Source of the DNA: Nannocystis punicea
GTDB lineage: Bacteria; Myxococcota_A; Polyangia; Nannocystales; Nannocystaceae
Assembly (NCBI RefSeq): GCF_026965555.1
Contig: NZ_CP114040.1
Location: forward strand, 5,890,001-5,954,000
Length of the DNA stretch: 64,000 nucleotides
Direction: 5' to 3'
The notes under the pieces were generated by a model. That model was not told the origin of the DNA, did no database searches, and worked only from the letters and a program-made list of their open reading frames with translations. This document shows, in pieces, positions 22,120 to 31,317 of this stretch. The number at the start of each line of letters is the position of its first letter. Position 1 is the first letter of the stretch. A program made the position numbers and the translations under genes.

Positions 22120-22878
22120 ATGTCGAAGACGATGACCCTCACCCTGCAGATCTGGCGCCAGCGGAGCGCCAACACGCCCGGGTCGATGCAGACCTACAAG
22201 CTCGAGGGTGTGAACGAGCACATGTCGTTCCTCGAGATGCTCGACGTGCTAAACGCCAAGCTGACGAAGGATGGCCAGGACCCGGTCGCCTTCGACCACG
22301 ACTGCCGCGAGGGCATCTGCGGCTCGTGCTCGATGGTGATCGACGGCCGCCCGCACGGCCCGCGCAAGGGCACCACCGCGTGCCAGCTGCACATGCGCAC
22401 CTACAAGGACGGCGACACCATCACGATCGAGCCGTGGCGCGCCAAGGCGTTCCCGGTGATCAAGGATCTGGTGGTCGACCGCAGCTCGTTCGACCGCATC
22501 GTCGCCGCCGGCGGCTTCGTGTCCGTCAACACCGGCGTCACCGTCGACGCCAACGCCACCCCGATCGGCAAGAAGAACGCCGACGAGGCGATGGACTACG
22601 CCGCCTGCATCGGCTGCGGCGCCTGCGTGGCCGCCTGCCCCAACGCCGCGGCGATGCTGTTCACCGGCGCCAAGGTCGGCCACCTCGTCAAGCTGCCGCA
22701 GGGCCAGGTCGAGCGCCGCGGCCGCGTGCTGCGCATGGTCGAGCAGATGGACCACGAGGGCTTCGGCGCCTGCACCAACCACCGCGAGTGCTCCGAGGCG
22801 TGCCCCAAGGAGATCAGCTTCGACGCGATCGAGCTGCTCAACCGCGAGTACATGCGCGCCCAGGTCACGAACGACTGA
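22120..22878 (+). CDS. sdhB: Succinate dehydrogenase iron-sulfur subunit
   Basis: 252 residues. The [2Fe-2S] ligands lie in CREGICGSC. The ferredoxin part has CIGCGACVAACPNAA and a second set in CTNHRECSEACPKE, holding the [4Fe-4S] and [3Fe-4S] clusters. It carries electrons from SdhA to quinone in SdhC. The start lies 1 bp after the sdhA stop. Confidence 0.97.
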   Translation: MSKTMTLTLQIWRQRSANTPGSMQTYKLEGVNEHMSFLEMLDVLNAKLTKDGQDPVAFDHDCREGICGSCSMVIDGRPHGPRKGTTACQLHMRTYKDGDTITIEPWRAKAFPVIKDLVVDRSSFDRIVAAGGFVSVNTGVTVDANATPIGKKNADEAMDYAACIGCGACVAACPNAAAMLFTGAKVGHLVKLPQGQVERRGRVLRMVEQMDHEGFGACTNHRECSEACPKEISFDAIELLNREYMRAQVTND

Positions 22879-22897
22879 GCCCGAGGTTCTCGAGCGA

Positions 22898-22936
22898 GAC
22901 GCGGCCGCGGGGTCTCCCGCCGGCCGCGTCGTCGTT
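22898..22936 (+). terminator. Terminator between sdhB and a convergent lipoprotein gene
   Basis: A perfect 10-bp stem, GACGCGGCCG (22898-22907) with CGGCCGCGTC (22921-22930), a loop that folds further, then GTCGTTTC. It lies 19 bp after the sdhB stop and directly before the stop of the convergent gene, so it may serve both. Confidence 0.75.
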
Positions 22937-23608
22937 TCAACAGCTCGGGTAGCCGTCCATGCCCGGATCGGGCGGCGGGTCGCAGGTCTTGAAGCTGTCC
23001 GGGAAGCACCCGCTGGGCAACTGGTAGGTGTTCTGCCCCTTGCACACCGTGGTGATCGCGTCGTCGCAGCCCATCTGCGGCAGGCAGCCGAGGAAGCTGA
23101 GCGGATCGTTGAGGCACCAGATCGCGCCGTCGAACTCGAACGCCTGGCCCTCGATGGGCATGCAGCCGAGCATGACGCACTCGTCCTTGGTCAGCGCCGC
23201 CTCGCAGTCGACCGGCTCGGCCGTGGTCCCGGGCACCTCGCCGGTCGACGTCGAGGTCGAGCCGCCCGAGCCGCCCTGGCTCTCCTGACCTGTCTCCGAG
23301 GACATGCCCTCCGTCTCGTTGCCGGAGCCGCCGCCGCCCTGGGTCTCGCCGTCGCTCATGCTGCCGCTGATGTCGGTCGTGCCGGTCCCCGACGCGCTCA
23401 TGCCCCCCTCGGTCGGCTCCGTCTCCGACATCGAGCCGGACATCGACCCCTCGCTCGTCGGCTCCGAGCCCTCGCTCGTGCCCTGGCTCTGGCTGTTCGA
23501 GTTGGAGGCCGAATTCGTGTCGCCGCCGCTGTCTCCGCACGCCGCCAGCGCCGCCGTCAGCACGACCGCACCTGCGAGCACCCCATGTTTAAGCCACGTG
23601 TTGCGCAC
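22937..23608 (-). CDS. Lipoprotein with Ser/Gly/Thr-rich linker and Cys-rich domain
   Basis: 223 residues. The signal peptide ends in TAALAAC (Cys24). Residues about 26-130 are a Ser/Gly/Thr/Glu-rich linker, a hallmark of Nannocystaceae surface lipoproteins. The last 90 residues are a compact domain with about nine cysteines (VDCEAALTKDECVMLGCMPI, CLPQMGCDDAITTVC, GCFPDSFKTCDPP), probably disulfide-bonded. Function unknown. A 14-nt-family copy (23287-23309) lies in the linker-coding part. Confidence 0.75.
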   Translation of the reverse strand: MRNTWLKHGVLAGAVVLTAALAACGDSGGDTNSASNSNSQSQGTSEGSEPTSEGSMSGSMSETEPTEGGMSASGTGTTDISGSMSDGETQGGGGSGNETEGMSSETGQESQGGSGGSTSTSTGEVPGTTAEPVDCEAALTKDECVMLGCMPIEGQAFEFDGAIWCLNDPLSFLGCLPQMGCDDAITTVCKGQNTYQLPSGCFPDSFKTCDPPPDPGMDGYPSC

Positions 23609-23703
23609 GAACGCAGGCTACGCGGAGCCTCCGGGCCCGTCAAACCGGCCCCGGCAGCGCGCCCGTGTTGTCGCCGGCGTGCGTCTTCGTCACACTCGCG
23701 CGC

Positions 23704-23928
23704 GTGACGATCTTCTACTGGGACTACTACGGTCCGGACGCCGAGGGCACCGCGCGTCACTTCCTCGTTCACCTCGGCGAGTACATCGTCCGCGCCGGCG
23801 TGCCCGACTGTGAACGCGGCGTCGAGTCGACGCGCGCGGGCCACTGCGCCGTGTGGTGCAAGGCTCCCGACGACGCGCGCGAGGCCATGTTGCGCCTGCG
23901 TCCGCGCCGCGCCGCCCCCGCGCCTTGA
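23704..23928 (+). CDS. Small protein of unknown function
   Basis: 74 residues from a GTG. Sequence MTIFYWDYYGPDAEGTARHF, then GEYIVRAGVPDC, ending in an Arg/Ala/Pro-rich tail. Codon third positions are strongly G/C, as expected for a real gene here. It starts 95 bp divergent from the lipoprotein gene and ends 35 bp before the FHA-sigma54 activator gene. It has three Cys and no signal peptide. No family recognised. Confidence 0.55.
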   Translation: MTIFYWDYYGPDAEGTARHFLVHLGEYIVRAGVPDCERGVESTRAGHCAVWCKAPDDAREAMLRLRPRRAAPAP

Positions 23929-23963
23929 AGCGCCGCAACAATTTTTCGCGCGCGCTGCAAAAC

Positions 23964-25286
<1,323 letters not shown>

Positions 25287-25610
25287 ACGTCCTGCCTTTT
25301 CGCACATGTCCTCGGCGACATGCTCGAAAGAACATCCACGCCCCACCGCTCGCCGCCGGTTGCGAGCAGGGAGACGTCGTCGCGACCTGGAGTTGATCGG
25401 ACCGTCCCACATGTCGTGAGTCCGATCACCTCATCCCCGATGCCTCCGCAGGCGGTTTTGCCCCTCGCGGTGAATACCTGCCAAACAGCGCTTTGGAGCA
25501 TTCTGGCGCCTTGGGGGCGGCTGCCGTCCATGGGCCCGTGGACCAGCCTGAGCCGCCTCGTCGCGGATTTTGGTTGTTGGCGCTCCGGGCGACCCGGGTA
25601 CCGTGGCTTC
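25287..25610 (+). other. Intergenic region before the anchor-L lipoprotein
   Basis: 324 bp without a gene. Its left end holds the four-unit 14-nt array at 25290-25345. Its right end holds TACCGT (25599-25604), 6 nt before the ATG of the next gene, with TTGTTG/TTGGCG around 25574-25582 as a possible -35. Confidence 0.5.
25290..25345 (+). repeat. 14-nt phased element, four units
   Basis: Core CTG/ATG/ATG/ATC occurs at 25292, 25306, 25320 and 25334, exactly 14 nt apart, directly after the stop of the sigma54 activator gene. The best unit is ACATGTCCTCGGCG. Confidence 0.75.
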
Positions 25611-26828
25611 ATGCGGAAATTGAGCCTCAACGTTGTTCTTGCCGGCCTCACGGGGATGAGCGCCCTCACCGCCTGTGAGAGCAAGGATGCTGGAGATTCG
25701 GCGACCACGTTACCTGGCGGCTCCGGGATCCTCACGCTCCCCACGACCCTGCCGAGCGGCGGCGAGAGCGACGGCGGCGGCACCAGCGAGACGGGCGGGA
25801 CGGACGGCGCGACCGACGGGGTCACCAGCGAGCCCGTGACCACGACCAGCCCCGGCACCGCCGGCCCGAAGTTCGACCTCGCGGCCTCGCCCGACGGCGG
25901 CATGGCCGACACGGGCGTCGAGCCGTGCGACAACCCCAACGACCCTGGTTGCATGTGCAGCATTCCCGACCACGTGCCGTGCGACAACGGGACCCAGGAT
26001 CCCTTCCTCGCCATGGGCCTCAACTGTCCGGGCGAGCTGCAGGTCACGGCCACCAAGTCGGGCTCCCCGGGGGCGATCGGCGTCCGCTACGTGTTCGGTC
26101 AGGGCGGCACCTTCAACCCGCGCGAAGGGGCCTCCTACGCCGTCATCGGCAGCGGCCTGGTCTCGGACCTCAACAATCAGACCCCGAATTTCGACGACAA
26201 CGAGGGCCCCACGCACTGCAACGACGACGTCGGCAACTTCGACCCCGGCAACAACCTGCCCCCGCCGCTGCGCACCAACGACGTCGGCGGCGACTGCACG
26301 CAGAACCCCGCGCTGCTCGGCAGCGGCGACTGCTCGAACACCATCCAGGGTCAGTTCCAGCAGTTCGGCGCCAACGACTACACCGAGCTGCGCTTCGTCA
26401 TGCAGGTGCCGCCCGACGTGACCTCGTTCAGCTACGACTTCGCGTTCTTCTCGGTCGAGTACCCCTTCTACTACCAGTCGCCCTACAACGACATGTACAT
26501 CGGCTGGCTCGAGTCGGAGAAGTGGACCGGCAACATCTCGTTCGACCAGCAGGGCAACCCGATCTCGCTGAACGCCGGCTTCCTCGAGTTCAAGGACGAC
26601 CCCACCGGTCAGAACCCGATCCCGCAGTTCCAGAACACCTGCATGCGTCAGCACGCCGGCACGAACTGGCTGCAGACCACCGCCGGCGTCAGCCCGGGCG
26701 AGACGATCACGGTCGTGTTCGCCATCATGGACATCAGCGACTCGATCCTCGACAGCTACGTGTTCCTCGACAACTTCAAGTGGGGCTGCGAGCCGACCGG
26801 CAAGCCCACCACCATGCCTCCGGGCTGA
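25611..26828 (+). CDS. Lipoprotein with choice-of-anchor L-like domain
   Basis: 405 residues. The signal peptide ends in ALTAC. A Gly/Ser/Thr linker (about 25-95) precedes a large domain with features of the choice-of-anchor L family: YAVIGSGLVSDLNN, SFSYDFAFFSVEYPFYY, YNDMYIGWLES and SYVFLDNFKWGC. Such domains are found in large secreted or surface proteins of myxobacteria and Bacteroidetes with varied C-terminal anchors. Paired Cys suggest disulfides. A surface or adhesion role is a guess. Confidence 0.75.
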   Translation: MRKLSLNVVLAGLTGMSALTACESKDAGDSATTLPGGSGILTLPTTLPSGGESDGGGTSETGGTDGATDGVTSEPVTTTSPGTAGPKFDLAASPDGGMADTGVEPCDNPNDPGCMCSIPDHVPCDNGTQDPFLAMGLNCPGELQVTATKSGSPGAIGVRYVFGQGGTFNPREGASYAVIGSGLVSDLNNQTPNFDDNEGPTHCNDDVGNFDPGNNLPPPLRTNDVGGDCTQNPALLGSGDCSNTIQGQFQQFGANDYTELRFVMQVPPDVTSFSYDFAFFSVEYPFYYQSPYNDMYIGWLESEKWTGNISFDQQGNPISLNAGFLEFKDDPTGQNPIPQFQNTCMRQHAGTNWLQTTAGVSPGETITVVFAIMDISDSILDSYVFLDNFKWGCEPTGKPTTMPPG

Positions 26829-26915
26829 TCGGCGTCCGCATCGCCGCAAGCCCGCCCCGCTCCGGCCGGCTCAGCCGGGCGCTCGCTCGCGCCCTGGCGT
26901 GTCGGCCGGATCCAA

Positions 26916-26943
26916 TTGACAAGCTGTGGGCCCCTGGTAGCGT
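26916..26943 (+). promoter_or_regulatory. Sigma70-type promoter of the TerB-like gene
   Basis: TTGACA at 26916-26921, a 16-nt spacer and TAGCGT at 26938-26943. The ATG at 26953 is only 9 nt past the -10 box, so the transcript would be leaderless or nearly so. Confidence 0.7.
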
Positions 26944-26952
26944 CCCAGGCGC

Positions 26953-27510
26953 ATGTCCGTCACGCCCAGCGACAACGAAGACGCGTACTTCCAGCAGCGC
27001 GAGCGGGAGCTCCGCGAGCAGCTCCGCGAGCAGCTCGACAAGGCTGCCGGCGAGCTCCGCGACGACCGCGCCAACGACCAGCTCTCGCTGTCCGACCGGA
27101 TCGCCGCTCTCGGCTTCACCGGCGACAAGCTCAAGGTGTTCGACCTCCTGCCGCTCATCCACGTCGCGTGGGCCGACGGCTCGGTCAGCCGCAAGGAGCG
27201 GACCGCCATCCTCGACGTCCTCCACGGCCGCGGCGTCCTGCCCGGCACCGAGGCGTTCCGCACCATCGAGAGCCTGCTCGAGGAGCGCCCGTCGCAGACC
27301 TTCCTCGACCAGACGCTCGCCGTGCTCAAGGAGGCCGTCGGCGGCGCCCGGGCCGCCAACATCGTCGACCTCTGCGTCCAGGTGGCCGGCGCCAGCGGCG
27401 GCTTCCTCAACATGGGCACCGTCTCCGACGAGGAGCGCGCCCTGATCGAGAAGATCGCCGGCCAGCTCGGCGGCGCCGCCGTCGCCGAGTTCAACAAGCA
27501 GCTCGGCTGA
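26953..27510 (+). CDS. TerB-like (tellurite resistance protein fold) cytoplasmic protein
   Basis: 185 residues. A charged N-terminal helix (residues 1-40) precedes an all-helical domain with the TerB pattern: FDLLPLIHVAWADGSVSRKE, a second ILDVLHGRGV region and a repeat-like C-terminal half (MGTVSDEERALIEKIAGQLG). TerB domains bind metal ions in tellurite-resistance and related stress systems; no other ter gene is present, so the role is open. Confidence 0.7.
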   Translation: MSVTPSDNEDAYFQQRERELREQLREQLDKAAGELRDDRANDQLSLSDRIAALGFTGDKLKVFDLLPLIHVAWADGSVSRKERTAILDVLHGRGVLPGTEAFRTIESLLEERPSQTFLDQTLAVLKEAVGGARAANIVDLCVQVAGASGGFLNMGTVSDEERALIEKIAGQLGGAAVAEFNKQLG

Positions 27511-27585
27511 GCCAGCCCGCCCTGTCGACCCGCGGCGCAGCTCGCCCGAGCCGCTCCGCGGGTCTTTCGCGCCCTGGCGCGGCTG

Positions 27586-27669
27586 ACCTGTCCATCAGGA
27601 CAGGCCCGTTCGGACATGCGACAAAGGCCATGTCCAGGAGGACATGGCCCGAGCGACATGGCCTCTCGG
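27586..27669. repeat. Six exact-length tandem units of the 14-nt element
   Basis: 84 bp made of six 14-nt units: ACCTGTCCATCAGG, ACAGGCCCGTTCGG, ACATGCGACAAAGG, CCATGTCCAGGAGG, ACATGGCCCGAGCG, ACATGGCCTCTCGG. It sits between the convergent TerB-like and FHA-CpaF genes. Adjacent units form hairpins such as CCATGTCC-AGGA-GGACATGG. Confidence 0.85.
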
Positions 27670-27674
27670 CCCGC

Positions 27675-29315
27675 TCAGCCGCGCAGCAGCCGCTGCGGCA
27701 CCTCGCCGCCCTGGTTGATCATCTTGCGCAGCACCTGCTGCAGCGCCGGCGTGTCCTTGAACTCGGTCGCGCCGTCCTCGGACTTGGTGGTGACGAACAG
27801 CTGGCGGTACTCGATGCTGCTGTCGGCCCGGGTGTCGGGCTCGATGATCTCGATCACCTGCATCGACTCGAGGTTGACCCCGCTGTTGAGGCGGATGACC
27901 ACGTCGATCGCGTGGGCCAGCGACAGGGTCAGGCCCTGCACCGCGCCGCCCGAGGCGGTCCCGAGCGCGGCCAGGCGCGACAGCGCGTGGGCGGTGTTGA
28001 TACCCCACAGCGACACCACGGCCCCGCGGCTCGCCCCCGCCAGCGCGTCGATCACCGCGGCGGCGTCCTGGTGGCTGCACTGCTGCGAGATCAGCAGGTC
28101 GAGCCCGCCGCGCAGCAGGACCCCGAGGACCGGCCCGAGCTCGAGCTTGTCGTTGGCCTCGGTCAAGCGGCGCACCGGGACCCAGCCCTTGCGCGAGCTG
28201 CCGAGCCGGCCGGAGTCGGAGATGCACGCGACGCGCAGCGACTCGGGGATCTCGCCGACCAGCGCGCGCATGAAGCGGTCGAGGTTGACCCCGCCGGAGG
28301 CGCACACCAGCACGCGGCGGCACGACTTGAGCGCCGCGACCAGGAACTCGCGCATGTCGGCCGAGAGCACGCCCTCCTGCACCAGCGCGGTCAGGTTGTT
28401 GGCGTCGGTGCGCATGCGCCGGAGGCTGATCACGTACTGGCGCGCCGGGTGCGGCGGCAGCAAGGCGTAGAGGTAGAAGCCGTGATCGACGATGCCCTCG
28501 ATGATGTGGGCGCCCTCGACCCACAGGCCGCGTTTTTTGCACATGCGCTGCATCGCCATCAGCAGCGCGCGCTCGCCGGTGAAGCGCAGCTCGAGCCGCT
28601 CGCCGTTGCCGTCGTCGCGGACGATGTGGATCGGCGCGGTGCCGACGACCTGGATCTCGCGCACCGAGTCGTCGCGCATCAGGTCGCCGAGCGGACCCCA
28701 CTCGAGGATCTCCCGCAGGATCCGCTCGCGGAACGGCCCGACGTCGACGGTCGCCTCGATCTGCTGCGAGTCGCGGAAGTCGGCCAGGATCCCGTCGACC
28801 AGCTCGATGACCTCCTTGCGCTCCTCCTCGCCGACCTCGCCCGAGGTCATCGGGTCGATCCGCGGCACCGCCTTCAGCAGCGTCTGGTGGATCTGCGCCG
28901 CCAGGCCGTCGAGGTACGTGCTCTCGACCCCGGCCGCGGCCACGCGCTGCGCCGACGTCACGAGCCCGGTGTCGTCCTGCTCGCGACGGCGCTTGTCGTC
29001 GGCCGACGACGGCACGAGGGCCGTGTCCTCGCCGTCGAGCATCAGGATGTAGTCGCCGACGTAGACGCGGTCGGTGCGACGGACCGTCCGCGGGCTCTGG
29101 ACCTTGCGGCCGTTGAGGTAGGTGCCGTTGGTGCTCTCGAGGTCGACGACCTCGATGCGGCCGTCGACCTTGCGGAAGCACAGGTGATGCTTCGAGACAT
29201 TGACGCGATCGAGCACGAGGTCGTTGTCGTCCTCGCGGCCGATCGAGAACTCCTCGCCTGCGAACGCGAATCGCTGGGTCTGGCCGCCCTTTTCGTGGAC
29301 TACTACCGTCAGCAC
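27675..29315 (-). CDS. FHA-CpaF-like protein with degenerate nucleotide-binding site
   Basis: 546 residues. Residues 22-95 form an FHA domain (FSIGREDDNDLVLDRVNVSK, DLESTNGTYLNGR). Residues about 130-520 align with CpaF/TadA type II/IV secretion ATPases: DDSVREIQVVGTAPIHIVRD, then VISLRRMRTDANNLTALVQE. The P-loop position reads VLVCASGGVNLDRFMRAL, with no GK[TS], and the Walker B/His-box area (DLLISQQCSHQD, WGINTAHALSRL) also lacks the usual residues. It is probably a catalytically dead, phosphothreonine-sensing relative that may partner an active CpaF elsewhere. The CcmH-like and lipoprotein genes lie upstream on the same strand. Confidence 0.8.
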   Translation of the reverse strand: MLTVVVHEKGGQTQRFAFAGEEFSIGREDDNDLVLDRVNVSKHHLCFRKVDGRIEVVDLESTNGTYLNGRKVQSPRTVRRTDRVYVGDYILMLDGEDTALVPSSADDKRRREQDDTGLVTSAQRVAAAGVESTYLDGLAAQIHQTLLKAVPRIDPMTSGEVGEEERKEVIELVDGILADFRDSQQIEATVDVGPFRERILREILEWGPLGDLMRDDSVREIQVVGTAPIHIVRDDGNGERLELRFTGERALLMAMQRMCKKRGLWVEGAHIIEGIVDHGFYLYALLPPHPARQYVISLRRMRTDANNLTALVQEGVLSADMREFLVAALKSCRRVLVCASGGVNLDRFMRALVGEIPESLRVACISDSGRLGSSRKGWVPVRRLTEANDKLELGPVLGVLLRGGLDLLISQQCSHQDAAAVIDALAGASRGAVVSLWGINTAHALSRLAALGTASGGAVQGLTLSLAHAIDVVIRLNSGVNLESMQVIEIIEPDTRADSSIEYRQLFVTTKSEDGATEFKDTPALQQVLRKMINQGGEVPQRLLRG

Positions 29316-29396
29316 AGACCGCTCTTACCGCGGAGCCCTCGCCCGCTCAAGACCTGCAGCCGGGACAGTCGGCCCCGGCGGGCGCAGGCCGGCGTG

Positions 29397-29921
29397 CTAG
29401 AACTCGTCAACGCGGTCGAGCGCGTCGTCGAGAGCATCGATTTCGCGCTGCGAGGGGTTGCCGGGGCTCCCCGCGGCCCCCGAGGCGCGTCGGGCGGCGC
29501 CGGGCACCGCCACCGCGGCCGCGTCCGGCGAGGCCGCCGCCGCCGCCGTGCGCTGCGTCCCTCGCACCCAGCGACGGGCGGCGAAGAACAGCAGCGTCAA
29601 CGCCACCAGCGCCCCGACGGCGGTGCCCCACACGAGCTCCGGCCGGCCGATGTAGCCGCGGATGTCGGGGAAACGCGCCACGAGGGTCTGCTCGATGTCC
29701 TCGCGCGACTGGCCGCTGCGCGCCTGGTCGAGGATCTGCGCCTCGAGCTTGCGCGCCTGCGGCGAGGGGCAGGTAGCGATCGTCCGCCCCGGGCAGTACG
29801 GCGACATCAGATCGTGGCTGAGCTCGAGCATCAGCGCCTCGGCGTCGGCGTCGGGGCGGGCGCTCGTGGCCGGTCCAGGCGCGGGGCCTGAACCCGGCGC
29901 CGAAGCTGGCGCGGCAGCCAT
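29397..29921 (-). CDS. CcmH-like protein with a variant Cys motif
   Basis: 174 residues. The N-terminal half resembles the CcmH/CycL domain of cytochrome c maturation: ELSHDLMSPYCPGRTIATCP, then AQILDQARSGQSREDIEQTL and VARFPDIRGY. Instead of the classical CxxC (RCPVCQ), the two Cys are eight residues apart. One membrane helix (ELVWGTAVGALVALTLLFFA) and an Ala-rich tail follow. Lacking an obvious cleavable signal, it may be Sec-exported by another route or face the cytoplasm. No other ccm genes are in the window. It starts 2 bp after the upstream lipoprotein gene. Confidence 0.65.
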   Translation of the reverse strand: MAAAPASAPGSGPAPGPATSARPDADAEALMLELSHDLMSPYCPGRTIATCPSPQARKLEAQILDQARSGQSREDIEQTLVARFPDIRGYIGRPELVWGTAVGALVALTLLFFAARRWVRGTQRTAAAAASPDAAAVAVPGAARRASGAAGSPGNPSQREIDALDDALDRVDEF

Positions 29922-29923
29922 GC

Positions 29924-30718
29924 TCAGTCCTCGCCCATGTTCAGCTTCTTGGTGCCGCGTCCGCCGCCGCCGACGTGCTTCACCTTGGCCTTGCCGGTGT
30001 TCTTGGGCGGGTTCAGGGCCGCCAGGCAGAACTTGTCGTGGGCTTCCTTCTGCTTCGGATCGTTGAGATCCGGCTTCGGCAGCGGCTCGTCGGTGATGTT
30101 CTTCAGGTACTTGGTGATCTTGTTCTCGATGATGAGCCAGTGGGCGTCGGCCTGGGCGACCGCGTTCTGGTCGTTGTTGTTGAACGCGTCGGGGTAGCCG
30201 TGCATCACCAGCTCGTGCGCCTCGAGGAAGTGGCCGATCAACTTCGACTTCTCGAGGATCCGCGGCTCGTTGGCGAACAGCCGCTGCTGCCACGTGTTCA
30301 CCAGCGGGATGAAGTTCTGCTTGAACTGGTACCACTGCTCTTCGGTCGGGCTGCCCGGCTCCGCACCTGCGCCCTTGGCGCCCTCTTTCTTCATCTCGTC
30401 GCGGAAGCACTCGAGCTCGCCGAAGTAGTTGAGCATCTTCTTCAAGTTCGCCTTGTCGAACTTGTGCAGGTGCTTCTCGCCTTCGGGGTCCTTGCGGTCC
30501 CAGGCCTTGAATTCCTCGTCGCTCGGCGGCGGGAGACCTGCGGGCGGCCGCTTGATCTCCTTCTTCACGTAGCCGGCGTCTTCCAGGATCTTCTTCTCGG
30601 GGTCTTCAGCCAGCTTCTCGGCCAGGGTCTTCCCGTCGCCCCCGCAGCCGGAGCACATCAGCGACAGGGGGACGATCACGCTGGCCAGAACACCGAGGGA
30701 CGATCGCAGTGCGGACAT
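29924..30718 (-). CDS. Lipoprotein of unknown function
   Basis: 264 residues. The N-terminal hydrophobic segment (LGVLASVIVPLSLM) ends near CSGCGG, suggesting lipidation at Cys25. The mature part is strongly charged and mostly helical (EKLAEDPEKKILEDAGYVKK, DKANLKKMLNYFGELECFRD), with a Gly/Lys-rich C-terminus. The first gene of a likely three-gene set with the CcmH-like and FHA-CpaF genes. No family recognised. Confidence 0.65.
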   Translation of the reverse strand: MSALRSSLGVLASVIVPLSLMCSGCGGDGKTLAEKLAEDPEKKILEDAGYVKKEIKRPPAGLPPPSDEEFKAWDRKDPEGEKHLHKFDKANLKKMLNYFGELECFRDEMKKEGAKGAGAEPGSPTEEQWYQFKQNFIPLVNTWQQRLFANEPRILEKSKLIGHFLEAHELVMHGYPDAFNNNDQNAVAQADAHWLIIENKITKYLKNITDEPLPKPDLNDPKQKEAHDKFCLAALNPPKNTGKAKVKHVGGGGRGTKKLNMGED

Positions 30719-31317
30719 ATCGAAGATCCTGAGCTCGGTCGCCACTTTAGCCGGCCGCCTGCGCCCGTGTAAAGCGCGGCGCCGGCGGTCCGCGCGGCCA
30801 GCGGCGGGAGCGGCCGCCAGGCCCCGCCGCGCCCGCCTGCAGGTGGAAGCGCCCGACACTCGCGGCCGCGCCTTTTCGCCGCACCGGCCGCGACCCGCCG
30901 CCGGGCCCTCGCGCGGGCCTCGTGCGGGCACCCGTGAGGAGGCTTGCGACCGCTCGGCGGCCGCGAATGGCTGCGGCTCGCAGCCGGATCTCTCCCACCC
31001 TCCGAGCACGCGTCGTCGCCTGCTCGACCGTCGGATCGGGACCTCGACATTCGCCGCGCCGCCCGGCGAAGCAGCGCCGGCACGCGGATCGATCCCTGCC
31101 TCGATCGACGAGATATCGCCTCGATCACCATCCGTACGCGACCTGTCCGATCGGACGGGACCTGCGCACGAGCGCGTGTGGCTGGCGACATTTCAGCGTT
31201 GCGACGGTCGAGCCGACAGGCGCCTCGACGCGGCGGCGACATCGTCGCCGCTGGTTGTTCTTTGATGCTGTGTCTGTAGACTCGCCGTGGCTGAACAACT
31301 CAACGCCACGGAGAGCC
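30719..31317 (+). other. Intergenic region upstream of the peroxiredoxin fusion gene
   Basis: About 600 bp with no supportable gene; reading frames on both strands are Arg/Ala/Pro-rich shadows. It contains one 14-nt element (ACCTGTCCGATCGG at 31141) and the promoter listed separately. Confidence 0.5.
31255..31282 (+). promoter_or_regulatory. Candidate sigma70 promoter of the peroxiredoxin fusion gene
   Basis: TTGTTC (31255-31260), a 16-nt spacer and TAGACT (31277-31282), giving a leader of about 28 nt. A GGAG ribosome binding site follows before the ATG at 31318. Confidence 0.55.

Noticed and set aside
27586..27669. Miniature transposon or IS end
   Set aside because: No target duplication, no long terminal inverted repeats and no transposase in the window; the unit is only 14 nt.
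27675..29315. Active CpaF secretion ATPase
   Set aside because: The overall match is good, but the P-loop Lys-Thr and the His box are absent, so I call it a pseudo-ATPase instead.
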